Position numbers and translations under genes: made by a program | Assembly: GCA_051251645.1 (NCBI GenBank) | Contig: JBPOEY010000001.1 | Location: 124,001-188,000, forward strand | Origin: Litorimonas sp051251645 | GTDB taxonomy: Bacteria; Pseudomonadota; Alphaproteobacteria; Caulobacterales; Maricaulaceae | Direction: 5' to 3' | Length of the DNA stretch: 64,000 nucleotides | The notes under the pieces: model-generated | What the model was told of the DNA's origin: nothing | Seen by the model: only the letters and a program-made list of their open reading frames with translations | The model's database searches: none | Part shown: positions 44,117 to 52,978 of the stretch, piece by piece | Numbering within the stretch: position 1 is the first letter of the stretch | Layout: every line of letters starts with the position of its first letter

Positions 44117-44485
44117 TTAAATTCCCAACGCGTCTTCGATGGCGCGCACAACCGCGTCCATATCCTGCCAAATTTCGCGGGCTGCAAATCGCATCACGCG
44201 GTAGCCATTGTCGAACATCCATCGGTCACGATTGTCGTCGGACTGAATTTGGGTGGGAGTGTCGTGATGGCGGCCATCGACCTCGATCACCAGTTTGGCT
44301 TTGCGGCAGAGGAAGTCGGCGATGAACGGTCCGACGGGCGCTTGCTTGCGAAAGGCATAGCCGGATTGCCGGAAGGATTTCAACGCGGCCCAAAGCAGGA
44401 CTTCCTCATCGGTCATGACGCGGCGAAGCGATTTTGCCCGCGCGCGGGTTAGGTCCGAGGTTCGGTTATGAGGAAGCCGCGCCAT
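44117..44485 (-). CDS. DUF559 (very-short-patch-repair-like endonuclease) protein
   Basis: A 122-residue protein: RARAKSLRRVMTDEE, LLWAALKSFRQSGYAFRKQAPVGPFIADFLCRKAKLVIEVDGRHH and MRFAAREIW are DUF559 hallmarks. The core with PFIADF and EVDG matches PD-(D/E)xK nuclease motifs. Many copies lie alone near repeats; the role is not known. ATG at 44485 gives the usual short N-terminus (MARLPHNRT); ATG at 44512 is the longer choice. It lies about 60 bases upstream of copy 3 of the structured RNA on the same strand. Confidence 0.88.
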   Translation of the reverse strand: MARLPHNRTSDLTRARAKSLRRVMTDEEVLLWAALKSFRQSGYAFRKQAPVGPFIADFLCRKAKLVIEVDGRHHDTPTQIQSDDNRDRWMFDNGYRVMRFAAREIWQDMDAVVRAIEDALGI

Positions 44486-44522
44486 GAGAAAGAGTAAACC
44501 ACAAAGGCGCAATGAAAGAAAG

Positions 44523-44694
44523 TTCCTCCCCCGGACAGGGGGAGGTGCGTGAGCGTAGCGAGGGCGGAGGGGGAGAGGCGATAGAGACGCTTAAACCCGA
44601 AACCACCGCATATCTCCGCAACCCCGCTGTCTCCCCCTCCGACCGCCACCGGACGATGTCCGGAGCCGCCCACCTCCCCCTATCCGGGGGAGGA
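44523..44694. repeat. inverted pair of palindromic repeats (REPIN-like), locus A
   Basis: A forward unit (44523-44575, TTCCTCCCCCGGACAGGGGG... ending in GGAGGGGGAG) is followed by an inverted unit (44631-44694). Each has a CCTCCCCC/GGGGGAGG-type hairpin with a GGACA-like loop. The same pair in reverse order is found at 57714-57860. The stretch 44486-44872 holds no other feature. Confidence 0.75.
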
Positions 44695-44872
44695 ACAGGG
44701 GAGATTGCCGCACGCTTCAGTGTTGACGCGATGACTCTCCTTGCTCCGCCTCAGGCCGACTTGATCGGCCTGTCCATGGGGTGAAATGCGCGGATGTCGC
44801 ATTTAGGTCGAGAGGTTACACACTAGACTCGCCAATCAAGTCGGCGGGGGTATTTGGCAAACATAGCCAGCG

Positions 44873-45418
44873 CTAATTGGCGTCGAGTTCAAACCCGGCA
44901 AATACGTCCGCGAACATATGGCCCTCTAAATCGCTTTTTAATCGCGCGCAGTCCGGTTGCCAAACGTTCAGTAGTTTACCGGTTATGCCCATTGCGTAAC
45001 CGTGGGTTGTTCCAATTTTTGCGATCATTAAACCGTAACGGTCTGGTTCTGGGACTAATGCGCGTTGCCACTGCATCATGGGGAGGAAGTTACGTTCATC
45101 CCACGGCAATTCACAATATTCTAAAAGGGCGGAAACAATGCCTATATTGCGAAGAAATTCGATGTTGTCCGTCGTAACTTCAGTGGGTGAATTTGGGTTG
45201 CCGGGCACATAGCTTACATTCGAGTAATCGAAGTCTGCGGGGATAAGCGCTAGATCGAAAAAACTTGGCGCTATAGCGTCAGTTTGTGAGATGGCGCGGT
45301 TCAAAATGTCGATGCCCCATGCATGGACAACAGTCTTATCAGGGATGTCCGTAGCATTGGACGTACAGGCAACCACTAAAAATGTGAAAGACGTTATTAT
45401 GCCAAAAAGGTGTTTCAT
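44873..45418 (-). CDS. lipoprotein, unknown
   Basis: A 181-residue lipoprotein: signal peptide with lipobox VVAC (Cys18) and a soluble domain with no recognised family. It is rich in aromatic residues (LIPADFDYSNVSYVPG, LPMMQWQRAL), with one further Cys pair candidate (YCELPWDE and QPDCARLK) that might form a disulfide. ATG at 45418 gives the signal peptide; the frame is open to 45481. Stands alone between repeats. The base composition is AT-rich compared with lepA, suggesting an accessory gene. Confidence 0.65.
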   Translation of the reverse strand: MKHLFGIITSFTFLVVACTSNATDIPDKTVVHAWGIDILNRAISQTDAIAPSFFDLALIPADFDYSNVSYVPGNPNSPTEVTTDNIEFLRNIGIVSALLEYCELPWDERNFLPMMQWQRALVPEPDRYGLMIAKIGTTHGYAMGITGKLLNVWQPDCARLKSDLEGHMFADVFAGFELDAN

Positions 45419-45483
45419 CACATTGAATGTATAGCGGGAAATGGATGAGTTGTAAAAGCATCCGATATATTTAGTTCTCATCC

Positions 45484-45645
45484 GTTCCGCTTAGCTCCAC
45501 GGCGACGATCTATTTTCATTCCCCGGATGAAAATTCTGAACGAAGATCAGATCAATCGGTTGTCCCTACGGGCCAATCCGTTCGCTTACGCTCCCGGCGG
45601 CGACTGATTTTGTGTCCCCCGGACACAAAATTCCGCCAAAGGCGG
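45484..45645. repeat. tandem hairpin modules downstream of lepA
   Basis: Two modules share a CGCTTAG/CGCTTACG - CTCC - CGGCGAC lead and then a hairpin: ATTTTCAT with ATGAAAAT (45512-45534) in the first, ATTTTGTGTCC with GGACACAAAAT (45607-45631) in the second. The arms differ yet still pair. A third short stem (TCCGCC/GGCGGA, about 45632-45647) adjoins the lepA stop. They could stop lepA transcripts or be mobile palindromes. Confidence 0.65.
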
Positions 45646-45646
45646 A

Positions 45647-47479
45647 CTAGTCGCCGTCCATTTTCAACGCCGCAATAAACGCCTCTTGCGGAATCTCCAC
45701 ACGCCCGAACTGGCGCATCCGCTTCTTCCCCTTCTTCTGCTTATCCAGCAGTTTCCGTTTCCTCGACGCGTCGCCGCCGTAGCATTTTGCGGTCACGTCT
45801 TTGCGCATCGCGGCGATGGTTTCACGGGCGATGACTTTGCCGCCGATGGCGGCTTGGACCGGGATTTTGAACAGGTGGCGGGGGATGAGATCTTTGAGGC
45901 GTTCGCACATGTGGCGGCCGCGGTTCTCCGCGTTGTTGCGGTGGACCAGCATGGACAGCGCGTCGACGGGTTCGCCGTTGACGAGGATGCTCATTTTCAC
46001 GAGGTCGCCTTCGCGCACGCCGATGGCTTGGTAATCGAATGAGGCGTAGCCTTTGGACACGGATTTCAGCCGGTCGTAGAAATCGAACACGACTTCGTTG
46101 AGCGGCAGTTCATATTCCACCATCGCGCGGGAGCCGACATAGGTCAGCGCGGTTTGCACGCCGCGGCGATCTTGGCAGAGTTTCAGGATGCCGCCAAGAT
46201 ATTCGTCCGGCGTCATGATCGTCGCTTTGATCCACGGCTCTTCAATATGCTCAATCGCCATCACGTCGGGCATGTCGGCGGGGTTGTGCAATTGGATTGG
46301 ATCGCCCTTGCGCATGACCAGCGTATAGACGACCGACGGGGCGGTGGTGATGAGGTCGAGGTCGAACTCGCGCTCCAGCCGCTCTTGGATGATCTCGAGG
46401 TGCAGCAGGCCGAGGAAGCCACAGCGGAACCCGAACCCGAGCGCGGCAGAGGTTTCCATCTCATAGCTAAAGCTCGCATCATTCAGGCGCAGGCGGCCCA
46501 TGGCGTTGCGCAGGTCTTCGAAATCCGCCGCATCGACAGGGAAGATGCCGCAGAACACGACGGGCTGGGCGGGTTTAAACCCTTGCAGCGCATTTTCCGT
46601 CGGGCGTTTATCCTCGGTGATCGTATCGCCGACCGCCGCATCCGCGACTTCCTTGATCGATCCGGTGAAAAACCCGATCTCGCCGGGGCCGATGCTCTTC
46701 ACGTCGGTGGGCTTGGGTTTGAATACGCCGACTTTGTCGACGGTGTAGCTCGCGCCCGTGTTCATTGTGCGGATGCGCATGCCCTTGGTGATTGTGCCTT
46801 CGATCACGCGGAACAGCACGATCACGCCCATATAAGTGTCATACCACGCATCGACGAGCATGGCTTTGAGCGGCGCGTTCGGGTCGGCTTCGGGCGGCGG
46901 CGGCAGGCGCAGCGCGATGGCTTCCAGCACGTCTTCAATGCCGATACCGTTCTTGGCGGAACATTCGACCGCGTCTGACGTGTCGAGGCCGATGACGTCC
47001 TCGATCTGCGCCTTGACGCGCTCTGGCTCGGCGGCTGGCAAATCGATTTTATTGAGCACCGTGACGATCTCGTGGTCATGGTCGATGGCCTGATAGACAT
47101 TGGCAAGTGTTTGCGCTTCGACGCCTTGGCTTGCATCGACCACGAGGATCGAGCCTTCGCAAGCGGATAGGCTGCGCGAGACTTCATAGGCGAAATCGAC
47201 ATGGCCCGGCGTGTCCATCAGGTTGAGGATATAATCCGTGCCGTCCTTGGCCGTATAATCGAGGCGCACCGTCTGCGCTTTAATCGTAATCCCGCGCTCT
47301 TTCTCAATGTCCATATTATCGAGCACTTGCTCGGACATCTCCCGGTCCGTCAGCCCCCCACAATGAGAGATCAACCGGTCCGCCAGCGTGGACTTCCCAT
47401 GGTCAATATGTGCCACAATCGAGAAGTTGCGGATCTTGCTTTGATCGGTTTTGGTCGCGGGAGTGTTTTCGGTGCTCAT
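45647..47479 (-). CDS. lepA: elongation factor 4 (LepA)
   Basis: A 610-residue ribosome-associated GTPase: G1 AHIDHGKST, switch region GITIKAQTV, G3 DTPGH, G4 NKID, and the C-terminal LepA domain (GRVEIPQEAF near the end). It back-translocates or remodels stalled ribosomes. The length is normal. ATG at 47479 is chosen; 23 more codons upstream are open but lack conservation. It is downstream of the lipoprotein gene on the same strand by about 58 bases. Confidence 0.97.
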   Translation of the reverse strand: MSTENTPATKTDQSKIRNFSIVAHIDHGKSTLADRLISHCGGLTDREMSEQVLDNMDIEKERGITIKAQTVRLDYTAKDGTDYILNLMDTPGHVDFAYEVSRSLSACEGSILVVDASQGVEAQTLANVYQAIDHDHEIVTVLNKIDLPAAEPERVKAQIEDVIGLDTSDAVECSAKNGIGIEDVLEAIALRLPPPPEADPNAPLKAMLVDAWYDTYMGVIVLFRVIEGTITKGMRIRTMNTGASYTVDKVGVFKPKPTDVKSIGPGEIGFFTGSIKEVADAAVGDTITEDKRPTENALQGFKPAQPVVFCGIFPVDAADFEDLRNAMGRLRLNDASFSYEMETSAALGFGFRCGFLGLLHLEIIQERLEREFDLDLITTAPSVVYTLVMRKGDPIQLHNPADMPDVMAIEHIEEPWIKATIMTPDEYLGGILKLCQDRRGVQTALTYVGSRAMVEYELPLNEVVFDFYDRLKSVSKGYASFDYQAIGVREGDLVKMSILVNGEPVDALSMLVHRNNAENRGRHMCERLKDLIPRHLFKIPVQAAIGGKVIARETIAAMRKDVTAKCYGGDASRKRKLLDKQKKGKKRMRQFGRVEIPQEAFIAALKMDGD

Positions 47480-47537
47480 AGTCCCCGCGAGGTAGGGCCG
47501 AGGGGGGCTGTGTGCAAGCGCTTTGGGCCGCTTGTGG

Positions 47538-48128
47538 CTACGTGTCACCCATCTGTTTGTCTCGCGCGTTCTTCCCGCCGACGCGGATCACGATCACAAT
47601 AATTGTCGCCAGCGTGCTAATCAGGAAAAATATCCCGAGGAATTTGAATAATTTGGCGCGACCGACCTGATCGGAACGCATGGGGGAGGCGTCTGACCGG
47701 GTGGCGTTAATGGCGCGGAGGGTGCAGCAGTCGCCGTCGTCGTCGAGCGTGTGGGCGGTTTGGACGAGGAGGTAGCCGTCCTCGAACCTAAGCTCATAGG
47801 CCATATTATAGGTGCCGCGACGGATGGCGCCTTGGGTGTCGGAATAGGCTTGCTCGGTCGCGCCGATCACGCCGACGACGTCGCGGGACAGCTCCGCGCC
47901 CTCGGGCACATTAGCGGACATGCGTTCGACTTGCGTGCGCAGCTCCGGATTGTCGCGGTCGTCCAGGAAGGCGTCATAGATAAACTGTGTCTCCCCCGAA
48001 ATCAGTTGGTCAATCTGCGCGTTGACTTCGGCGCGCACATCCGGCGGCACGCGTTTTTCGCTCATCGCCTCCATCGAACAGGCGGAGAGCAGGGCCGCAG
48101 TAAGGGTGACGAGCAGGGAACGGATCAT
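47538..48128 (-). CDS. lipoprotein with C-terminal membrane segment, unknown
   Basis: A 196-residue protein: lipobox LSAC (Cys17), a periplasmic alpha/beta domain (about 35-145) with QIDQLISGETQFIYDAFLDD that recalls small NTF2-like or DUF4019-type domains, and a C-terminal hydrophobic helix (about 165-185) followed by a basic tail. A protein anchored at both ends is uncommon. The ATG at 48128 fits the signal. The family is not certain. Confidence 0.68.
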   Translation of the reverse strand: MIRSLLVTLTAALLSACSMEAMSEKRVPPDVRAEVNAQIDQLISGETQFIYDAFLDDRDNPELRTQVERMSANVPEGAELSRDVVGVIGATEQAYSDTQGAIRRGTYNMAYELRFEDGYLLVQTAHTLDDDGDCCTLRAINATRSDASPMRSDQVGRAKLFKFLGIFFLISTLATIIVIVIRVGGKNARDKQMGDT

Positions 48129-48236
48129 GGCGGCCTGATAGCGGACGCGAACGGGGTTTTCAAAGGAGGAAAGCGCCACCTTCACTGTACGCCCTCAAGA
48201 CTTACTTTTAAGAAAGCCCATTGCGAAGGAATATGC

Positions 48237-48261
48237 GGAACAAGCGTAAAATCTATACGTT
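48237..48261 (+). promoter_or_regulatory. EcfG-type general stress promoter for katE
   Basis: GGAAC (48237-48241), 16 bases, CGTT (48258-48261): an exact match to the alphaproteobacterial EcfG (sigma of the PhyR/NepR general stress response) consensus. It lies about 60 bases before the katE ATG on its strand, at a position that leaves a normal leader. Confidence 0.75.
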
Positions 48262-48321
48262 GTAAATTGGACGCATTCAACTTTTGCGAAACTTCTCAGC
48301 TCGTGATGCAAGGACCTTAAT

Positions 48322-50385
48322 ATGACAGATTCGACCAAACTTCCACAACTCGACAAGGGCGGCGCACCGCATCAAACGACTGAGGATGGCTACGACACCC
48401 TCACAACAAAAAACGGCACGCCAGTGTCTGACAATCAGAACCATCTGAAAGCGGGCGCGCGTGGTCCCATGCTGACCGAAGATTTCGCCTTTCGCGAAAA
48501 GATGTTTCACTTTGATCATGAACGCATCCCTGAACGTGTCGTTCACGCCCGCGGCTATGGCATGAAGGGTTATTTCGAACTGACGGATGATTTGTCCGAC
48601 CTGACAGATGCCAAAATTTTAAGCGAGACGGGTAAAAAAACCGAAGCCTTCATGCGTATCTCGACGGTCGCGGGCAACAAAGGCTCGCCTGATCTCGCGC
48701 GCGACGTGCGCGGTTTTGCCGTCAAACTTTATACGGACGAAGGGAATTGGGATATTGTCGGCAATAATATTCCGGTGTTCTTTATCCAAGACGCAATTAA
48801 ATTTCCCGATCTTATTCATGCGGCCAAGCCGGAGCCTCATAGCGGATTCCCACAAGCACAGACAGCTCACGATAATTTCTGGGACTTTATCTCCCTCTCA
48901 CCGGAAACCATGCATATGGTCATGTGGATCATGTCCGATCGCACCATTCCCCGTTCGCTGCGCTTTATGGAAGGCTTCGGTGTCCATACATTCCGTCTCC
49001 TGAAGGGTGGAAAGTCGACTTTTGTGAAATTCCACTGGAAGCCGAAATACGGTATGCAGTCTGTGGTCTGGAACGAAGCTGTCAAGATTAATGGCGCCGA
49101 TCCCGACTATCATCGACGCGACATTTTTGATTCCATTAATAAGGGCGATTTCCCAGAGTGGGAGTTAGGCGTACAAATATTTGATCAAGACTTTGCCGAT
49201 AAATTTGAATTCGACGTTCTTGATCCGACGAAACTCATTCCTGAAGAAGATATTCCGGTTCGGATTATTGGTCGTCTTGTGATGGACAAGAATGTCGATA
49301 ACTTCTTCGCAGAGACCGAGCAGGTCGCATTTTGTACATCTAATGTCCCGCCCGGCATCGGCTTTTCAAATGACCCGCTGCTGCAAGGCCGAAACTTCTC
49401 CTATCTGGATACTCAGCTAAAGCGTCTTGGCGGGCCAAACTTCCAACATATTCCCGTAAACCGTCCGCGCTGTCCGATGCATAATTTCCAGCAGGATGGG
49501 CATATGGCGATGGAGAACCCCAAAGGTCGTGCCAATTATGAACCCAATAGTTGGGGCCCGAAGGATGGCGGACCGCGTGAAAACCCGACGTCCGGCTATA
49601 AATTCTATGAGCAAAGCACTGACGGTACGGCGCAAAAAATCCGGCCTGAAAGTTTCGCCGATCACTATAGCCAAGCGCGTCAGTTCTATATCAGTCAGAC
49701 AGACGTGGAGCAGACCCATATTCAAGATGCGCTTTGCTTTGAGCTGAGCAAGGTCAAAAAGGTCGCTATTCGCACACTTATGGTCAGTCATTTGCGCAAT
49801 ATTGACGACGCGCTCGCCAAAGCGGTGGCCAAAGGTCTCGGCATGACATTACCCAAACCCGCGAAAGCGGCGGCTAAGACCAATATGGATATTGCCAAAT
49901 CTGACGCCTTGAGCATGCACAAAAATCCGCCTGAAAGTTTTGCGAGCCGGACGCTGGGCCTCATGGTCGCGGAGGGCTCTGACGCCGATCGCGTCAAGGC
50001 CCTGAAGGCGGAAATGAAAAAAATGAATGCAAACGTCGCCATCATCGCGCCCACAGTGGGGGGTGTGGACCTCAGCGACGGATCGCACTTAGCCGCCGAC
50101 GAACAAGTCGGAGGCGGACCGTCTGTGCTTTATGACGCGATTGCTGTGATTGCCTCAAAATCAGGGGGCAAGACACTATCTAACATGGCCGCTGCAAAGG
50201 ATTTCATCGCTGATGCCCATGCCCACAAGAAATTTGTCGCTCATGACGACGGCTCTATGCCGTTATTCAAGGCCGCAGGTTTAGACGGTATGATGAAAAA
50301 GGGCTATTCCGAGATCAGTGATAAGGCGTCTGTCAGCGAGTTTTCGGATATGCTGGCCGACTTAAGGTGCTGGGACCGTCCCTGA
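48322..50385 (+). CDS. katE: large-subunit catalase (KatE/HPII type)
   Basis: A 687-residue monofunctional heme catalase of clade 2. Catalytic His in FDHERIPERVVHARG, Asn in the NIPVFFIQD region, proximal Tyr in RNFSYLDTQ. A C-terminal flavodoxin-like/glutamine amidotransferase-like domain (about 540-687) is the mark of the large-subunit type. It removes hydrogen peroxide, typically in stationary phase and under stress, which fits the EcfG promoter at 48237. A strong hairpin follows the stop. Confidence 0.95.
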   Translation: MTDSTKLPQLDKGGAPHQTTEDGYDTLTTKNGTPVSDNQNHLKAGARGPMLTEDFAFREKMFHFDHERIPERVVHARGYGMKGYFELTDDLSDLTDAKILSETGKKTEAFMRISTVAGNKGSPDLARDVRGFAVKLYTDEGNWDIVGNNIPVFFIQDAIKFPDLIHAAKPEPHSGFPQAQTAHDNFWDFISLSPETMHMVMWIMSDRTIPRSLRFMEGFGVHTFRLLKGGKSTFVKFHWKPKYGMQSVVWNEAVKINGADPDYHRRDIFDSINKGDFPEWELGVQIFDQDFADKFEFDVLDPTKLIPEEDIPVRIIGRLVMDKNVDNFFAETEQVAFCTSNVPPGIGFSNDPLLQGRNFSYLDTQLKRLGGPNFQHIPVNRPRCPMHNFQQDGHMAMENPKGRANYEPNSWGPKDGGPRENPTSGYKFYEQSTDGTAQKIRPESFADHYSQARQFYISQTDVEQTHIQDALCFELSKVKKVAIRTLMVSHLRNIDDALAKAVAKGLGMTLPKPAKAAAKTNMDIAKSDALSMHKNPPESFASRTLGLMVAEGSDADRVKALKAEMKKMNANVAIIAPTVGGVDLSDGSHLAADEQVGGGPSVLYDAIAVIASKSGGKTLSNMAAAKDFIADAHAHKKFVAHDDGSMPLFKAAGLDGMMKKGYSEISDKASVSEFSDMLADLRCWDRP

Positions 50386-50397
50386 TCCCAGCGAATG

Positions 50398-50425
50398 ACA
50401 GGAGAGATTACTCTTTCTCTCCTGT
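50398..50425 (+). terminator. terminator after katE
   Basis: ACAGGAGAGA and TCTCTCCTGT pair perfectly (10 bp) around an eight-base loop; the T run afterwards is weak (TAATTAA). It starts 13 bases after the katE stop. The rest of 50426-50717 holds only the promoter candidate at 50659. Confidence 0.7.
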
Positions 50426-50658
50426 TAATTAACTAGCGTATTCACGAGGCATGTTACTGACAGTTCGCCGCGGTTAGACGTCGACGAAAGTGAGCGCGCG
50501 AATCACAATGTCTCAATAATGGCGTCTACCTTCACCATCGCCGCGCATGCGGGGCTTTCGTCGCAACGTTCTTGGCTTCTAGACCGTTGTATCGGCACTT
50601 ACACATCTACCCCACCGATGATTTGCTGATGGCAATTTCCTTTTTGTCCGACACCTTT

Positions 50659-50683
50659 GGAAATTAAGCGCTGCGCGAACGTT
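50659..50683 (+). promoter_or_regulatory. weak EcfG-like promoter for the aldehyde dehydrogenase
   Basis: GGAAA (50659-50663), 16 bases, CGTT (50680-50683). It differs from the consensus only at the last base of the -35 element. It lies 35 bases before the ATG at 50718. Confidence 0.45.
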
Positions 50684-50717
50684 AATCAAATATCTTGTTA
50701 GACAAGAGGCCCCGTAC

Positions 50718-52094
50718 ATGACGCAAATTACGACCATCAATCCTGCGACGGATACAAAGATCGCACATTATGATATGATGACGTCCGACCAAGCTTTCGG
50801 AAAAGTCGAGCGTTGTCAGGCTGCGTTTCTGGACTGGCGCGGGAAAAGCCATTCGGAGCGCGCCCCCTATTTGCGCGATATTGCATCAGCGCTTCGCGAT
50901 AATGCGGATGCGTTCGCCAGCCTGATGACCGAAGAAACCGGCAAGCTGTTGCGGGATGGGAAGACCGAGGTTGAGCTGTGCGCACAAATTTTTGAGTATA
51001 CTGCGGAACACGGCCCCGACCTCTTGGCGGATGAAGAGCGGACCCATAGCGGCGGTGATAAAAGCGGGATTGTCGCCTATTGTCCCATCGGCGTGATCTA
51101 CAGTATTCAGCCTTGGAATTTCCCCGTCTACCAACCTGTGCGCGTCCTTGCGTCTAATTTAATGGCCGGGAACGGCGTCATTTTGAAACATGCCTCTCTC
51201 TGTACGGGCAGTGGTCTGATGTTGCGAGATGTCTGCCTTAAAGCCGGGCTTCCGAAAGGTCTGTTCGATGTTGTGATCGTTGATCATGATACGTCGGACG
51301 CGATTATTGAGCATAAATATGTTCGCGGCGTCACGATGACAGGCAGCGACAAGGGCGGGCAGCATATCGGACAGATGGCGACCAAGAACCTTAAAAAATC
51401 TGTGCTGGAGCTGGGCTCTAACGATGCCTATCTGGTGCTGGAGGACGCGGATATTGAACTGGCCGTCGAAACCTGCGTTCAAGGTCGATTATATAATAAT
51501 GGCGAAACCTGTGTGTCGGCTAAGCGCTTTGTGGTGACCGAGGCCGTTTACGACGCCTTCACCAATGCCTTCGTTAAGCAAATGAAAGCCATCCGTCTGG
51601 GCGATCCTAAAGACGAGGAGACGCAGCTGGGCCCGCTGTCGAGTGTCGAGCAGTTCGAGACCATCTGTGAGCAGGTCAAGAAAAGCATTGACGGCGGGGC
51701 GGAGCTTTTATGTGGCGGCACAGCGCCGGACCGCGTCGGGCAATATTATCCCGCCACCGTGCTGGCCAATTGTCAGCCGGGAACGCCCGCCTATGACGAT
51801 GAAATCTTCGGTCCCGTTGCGTCCATCATTAAGGCAACCGATGACGCCGACGCCATGCGCATCGCCAATGACAGTCGTTACGGCCTGGGCGGCGGCATCT
51901 TTAGCCAAGATGAAGACAATGCCGTGAAGCTGGCGCGTGACCATTTCGACACGGGCATGATCCGTATCAATTCCTTTGGGGCCGCCGATCCGAACATGCC
52001 GTTTGGCGGCGTGAAGGACTCCGGGTTTGGACGTGAACATGGTGGCTTTGGCATGAGGGAATTCGTCAATGCGAAGGCGATTTACCGTCCTTAA
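50718..52094 (+). CDS. NAD-dependent succinate-semialdehyde dehydrogenase, YneI/Sad-like
   Basis: A 458-residue aldehyde dehydrogenase with the short form of YneI (Sad). Catalytic Cys in NNGETCVSAKRF, general base Glu in LELGSNDAYLV, cofactor-contact PWNFPVYQPVR and NAD-binding TGSDKGG. It likely oxidises succinate semialdehyde or related aldehydes; substrate preference is not proven. The next gene is 74 bases downstream on the same strand. Confidence 0.9.
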   Translation: MTQITTINPATDTKIAHYDMMTSDQAFGKVERCQAAFLDWRGKSHSERAPYLRDIASALRDNADAFASLMTEETGKLLRDGKTEVELCAQIFEYTAEHGPDLLADEERTHSGGDKSGIVAYCPIGVIYSIQPWNFPVYQPVRVLASNLMAGNGVILKHASLCTGSGLMLRDVCLKAGLPKGLFDVVIVDHDTSDAIIEHKYVRGVTMTGSDKGGQHIGQMATKNLKKSVLELGSNDAYLVLEDADIELAVETCVQGRLYNNGETCVSAKRFVVTEAVYDAFTNAFVKQMKAIRLGDPKDEETQLGPLSSVEQFETICEQVKKSIDGGAELLCGGTAPDRVGQYYPATVLANCQPGTPAYDDEIFGPVASIIKATDDADAMRIANDSRYGLGGGIFSQDEDNAVKLARDHFDTGMIRINSFGAADPNMPFGGVKDSGFGREHGGFGMREFVNAKAIYRP

Positions 52095-52168
52095 CCGGCC
52101 CGATGGCGCCGCCTTGCTAAGACAGTCTCCAAAAACGAAAACCTATAAATTTTGAAGCGGAACATATC

Positions 52169-52774
52169 ATGAAAATTCTTGTCGCTGGTGCCACCGGAAA
52201 CACCGGAACACGTCTCATGCACGATCTCGTCGCGCGCGGTCATGACCCGATCGCCTTGATCAGAGAGAGTTCTGACACCAGCCAGCTACCCTCGCAGGCC
52301 GAGCAACGTCTCGGCGACCTTGCCGATCTTCCAGATAATGTCTGCGATGGCTGCGACGCTGTGGTTTTTGCCGCCGGGTCAGGGGGCGACACGGGCCCGG
52401 AACTGACCGACAAGATTGACCGCGATGGCGCGATGCGCCTCGTCGACCTTGCCGCGAAATCAAAAGTCTCACGCTTTGTGATGCTAAGTAGTGTTGGCGC
52501 AGATAATCCCGATCCACAGGGTGAGATGGCAAATTATTTAAAAGCAAAACATGACGCGGATGAACATTTAAAAGCGTCCGGACTGCCCTATGCAATCCTT
52601 CGGCCCGTCGCGCTGACCGATGATGAGGGTTCGGGTGATATCGTGCTCGGTGACGACGTTGATCCCCAGGCTAAAGCGACGCGCGGTGATGTGGCCAGAG
52701 TCCTAGCGGATGCTGTCGACAGTGAGGTTTGGGTCGGAAAGACCCTCCTGATGCAATCAGTTAAAATGTCGTAA
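52169..52774 (+). CDS. NAD(P)-binding oxidoreductase, NmrA/SDR_a5-like
   Basis: A 201-residue Rossmann protein with VAGATGNTGTRL at the start, no YxxxK catalytic pair, and FVMLSSVGADNP followed by YLKAKHDADEHLKASGLPYAILRP, the pattern of atypical SDRs of the NmrA/HSCARG/YtfG type that sense NAD(P) state or reduce quinones. Two terminators follow. Confidence 0.88.
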   Translation: MKILVAGATGNTGTRLMHDLVARGHDPIALIRESSDTSQLPSQAEQRLGDLADLPDNVCDGCDAVVFAAGSGGDTGPELTDKIDRDGAMRLVDLAAKSKVSRFVMLSSVGADNPDPQGEMANYLKAKHDADEHLKASGLPYAILRPVALTDDEGSGDIVLGDDVDPQAKATRGDVARVLADAVDSEVWVGKTLLMQSVKMS

Positions 52775-52780
52775 AACTAT

Positions 52781-52846
52781 TATCGGCTGTGTTCCGATAT
52801 ATTTTTTAAAATGAAAAAAGCGCGCTCCACGGCGCGTTTTTTTTTG
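52781..52846. terminator. two stacked terminators, the second usable on both strands
   Basis: First hairpin TATCGG/CCGATA (52781-52799) followed by a T-rich run. Second hairpin CGCGC/GCGCG (about 52820-52835) with A run before and nine T after. The first serves the plus-strand gene ending at 52774, the second can also stop the minus-strand dnaA transcript. Confidence 0.75.
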
Positions 52847-52978
52847 ATGCTGCAAAGGATGTAAGCTGACAGAAGTTTCCTGGTCCGGAACCCCTCTAAT
52901 GAAGCGATCCTGAGGAATTAAGTGTTAGGCGTATTGAACTAGATCGTTCGATCCCCGTATGTCTGCGAGGGTCAAGCC

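Noticed and set aside
46154..46978. 274-residue frame opposite lepA
   Set aside because: Antisense shadow; no signals of its own.
52936..52960. GTTCGATCCCCG resembling a tRNA T-arm
   Set aside because: No cloverleaf can be formed with the surrounding bases and no acceptor stem matches.
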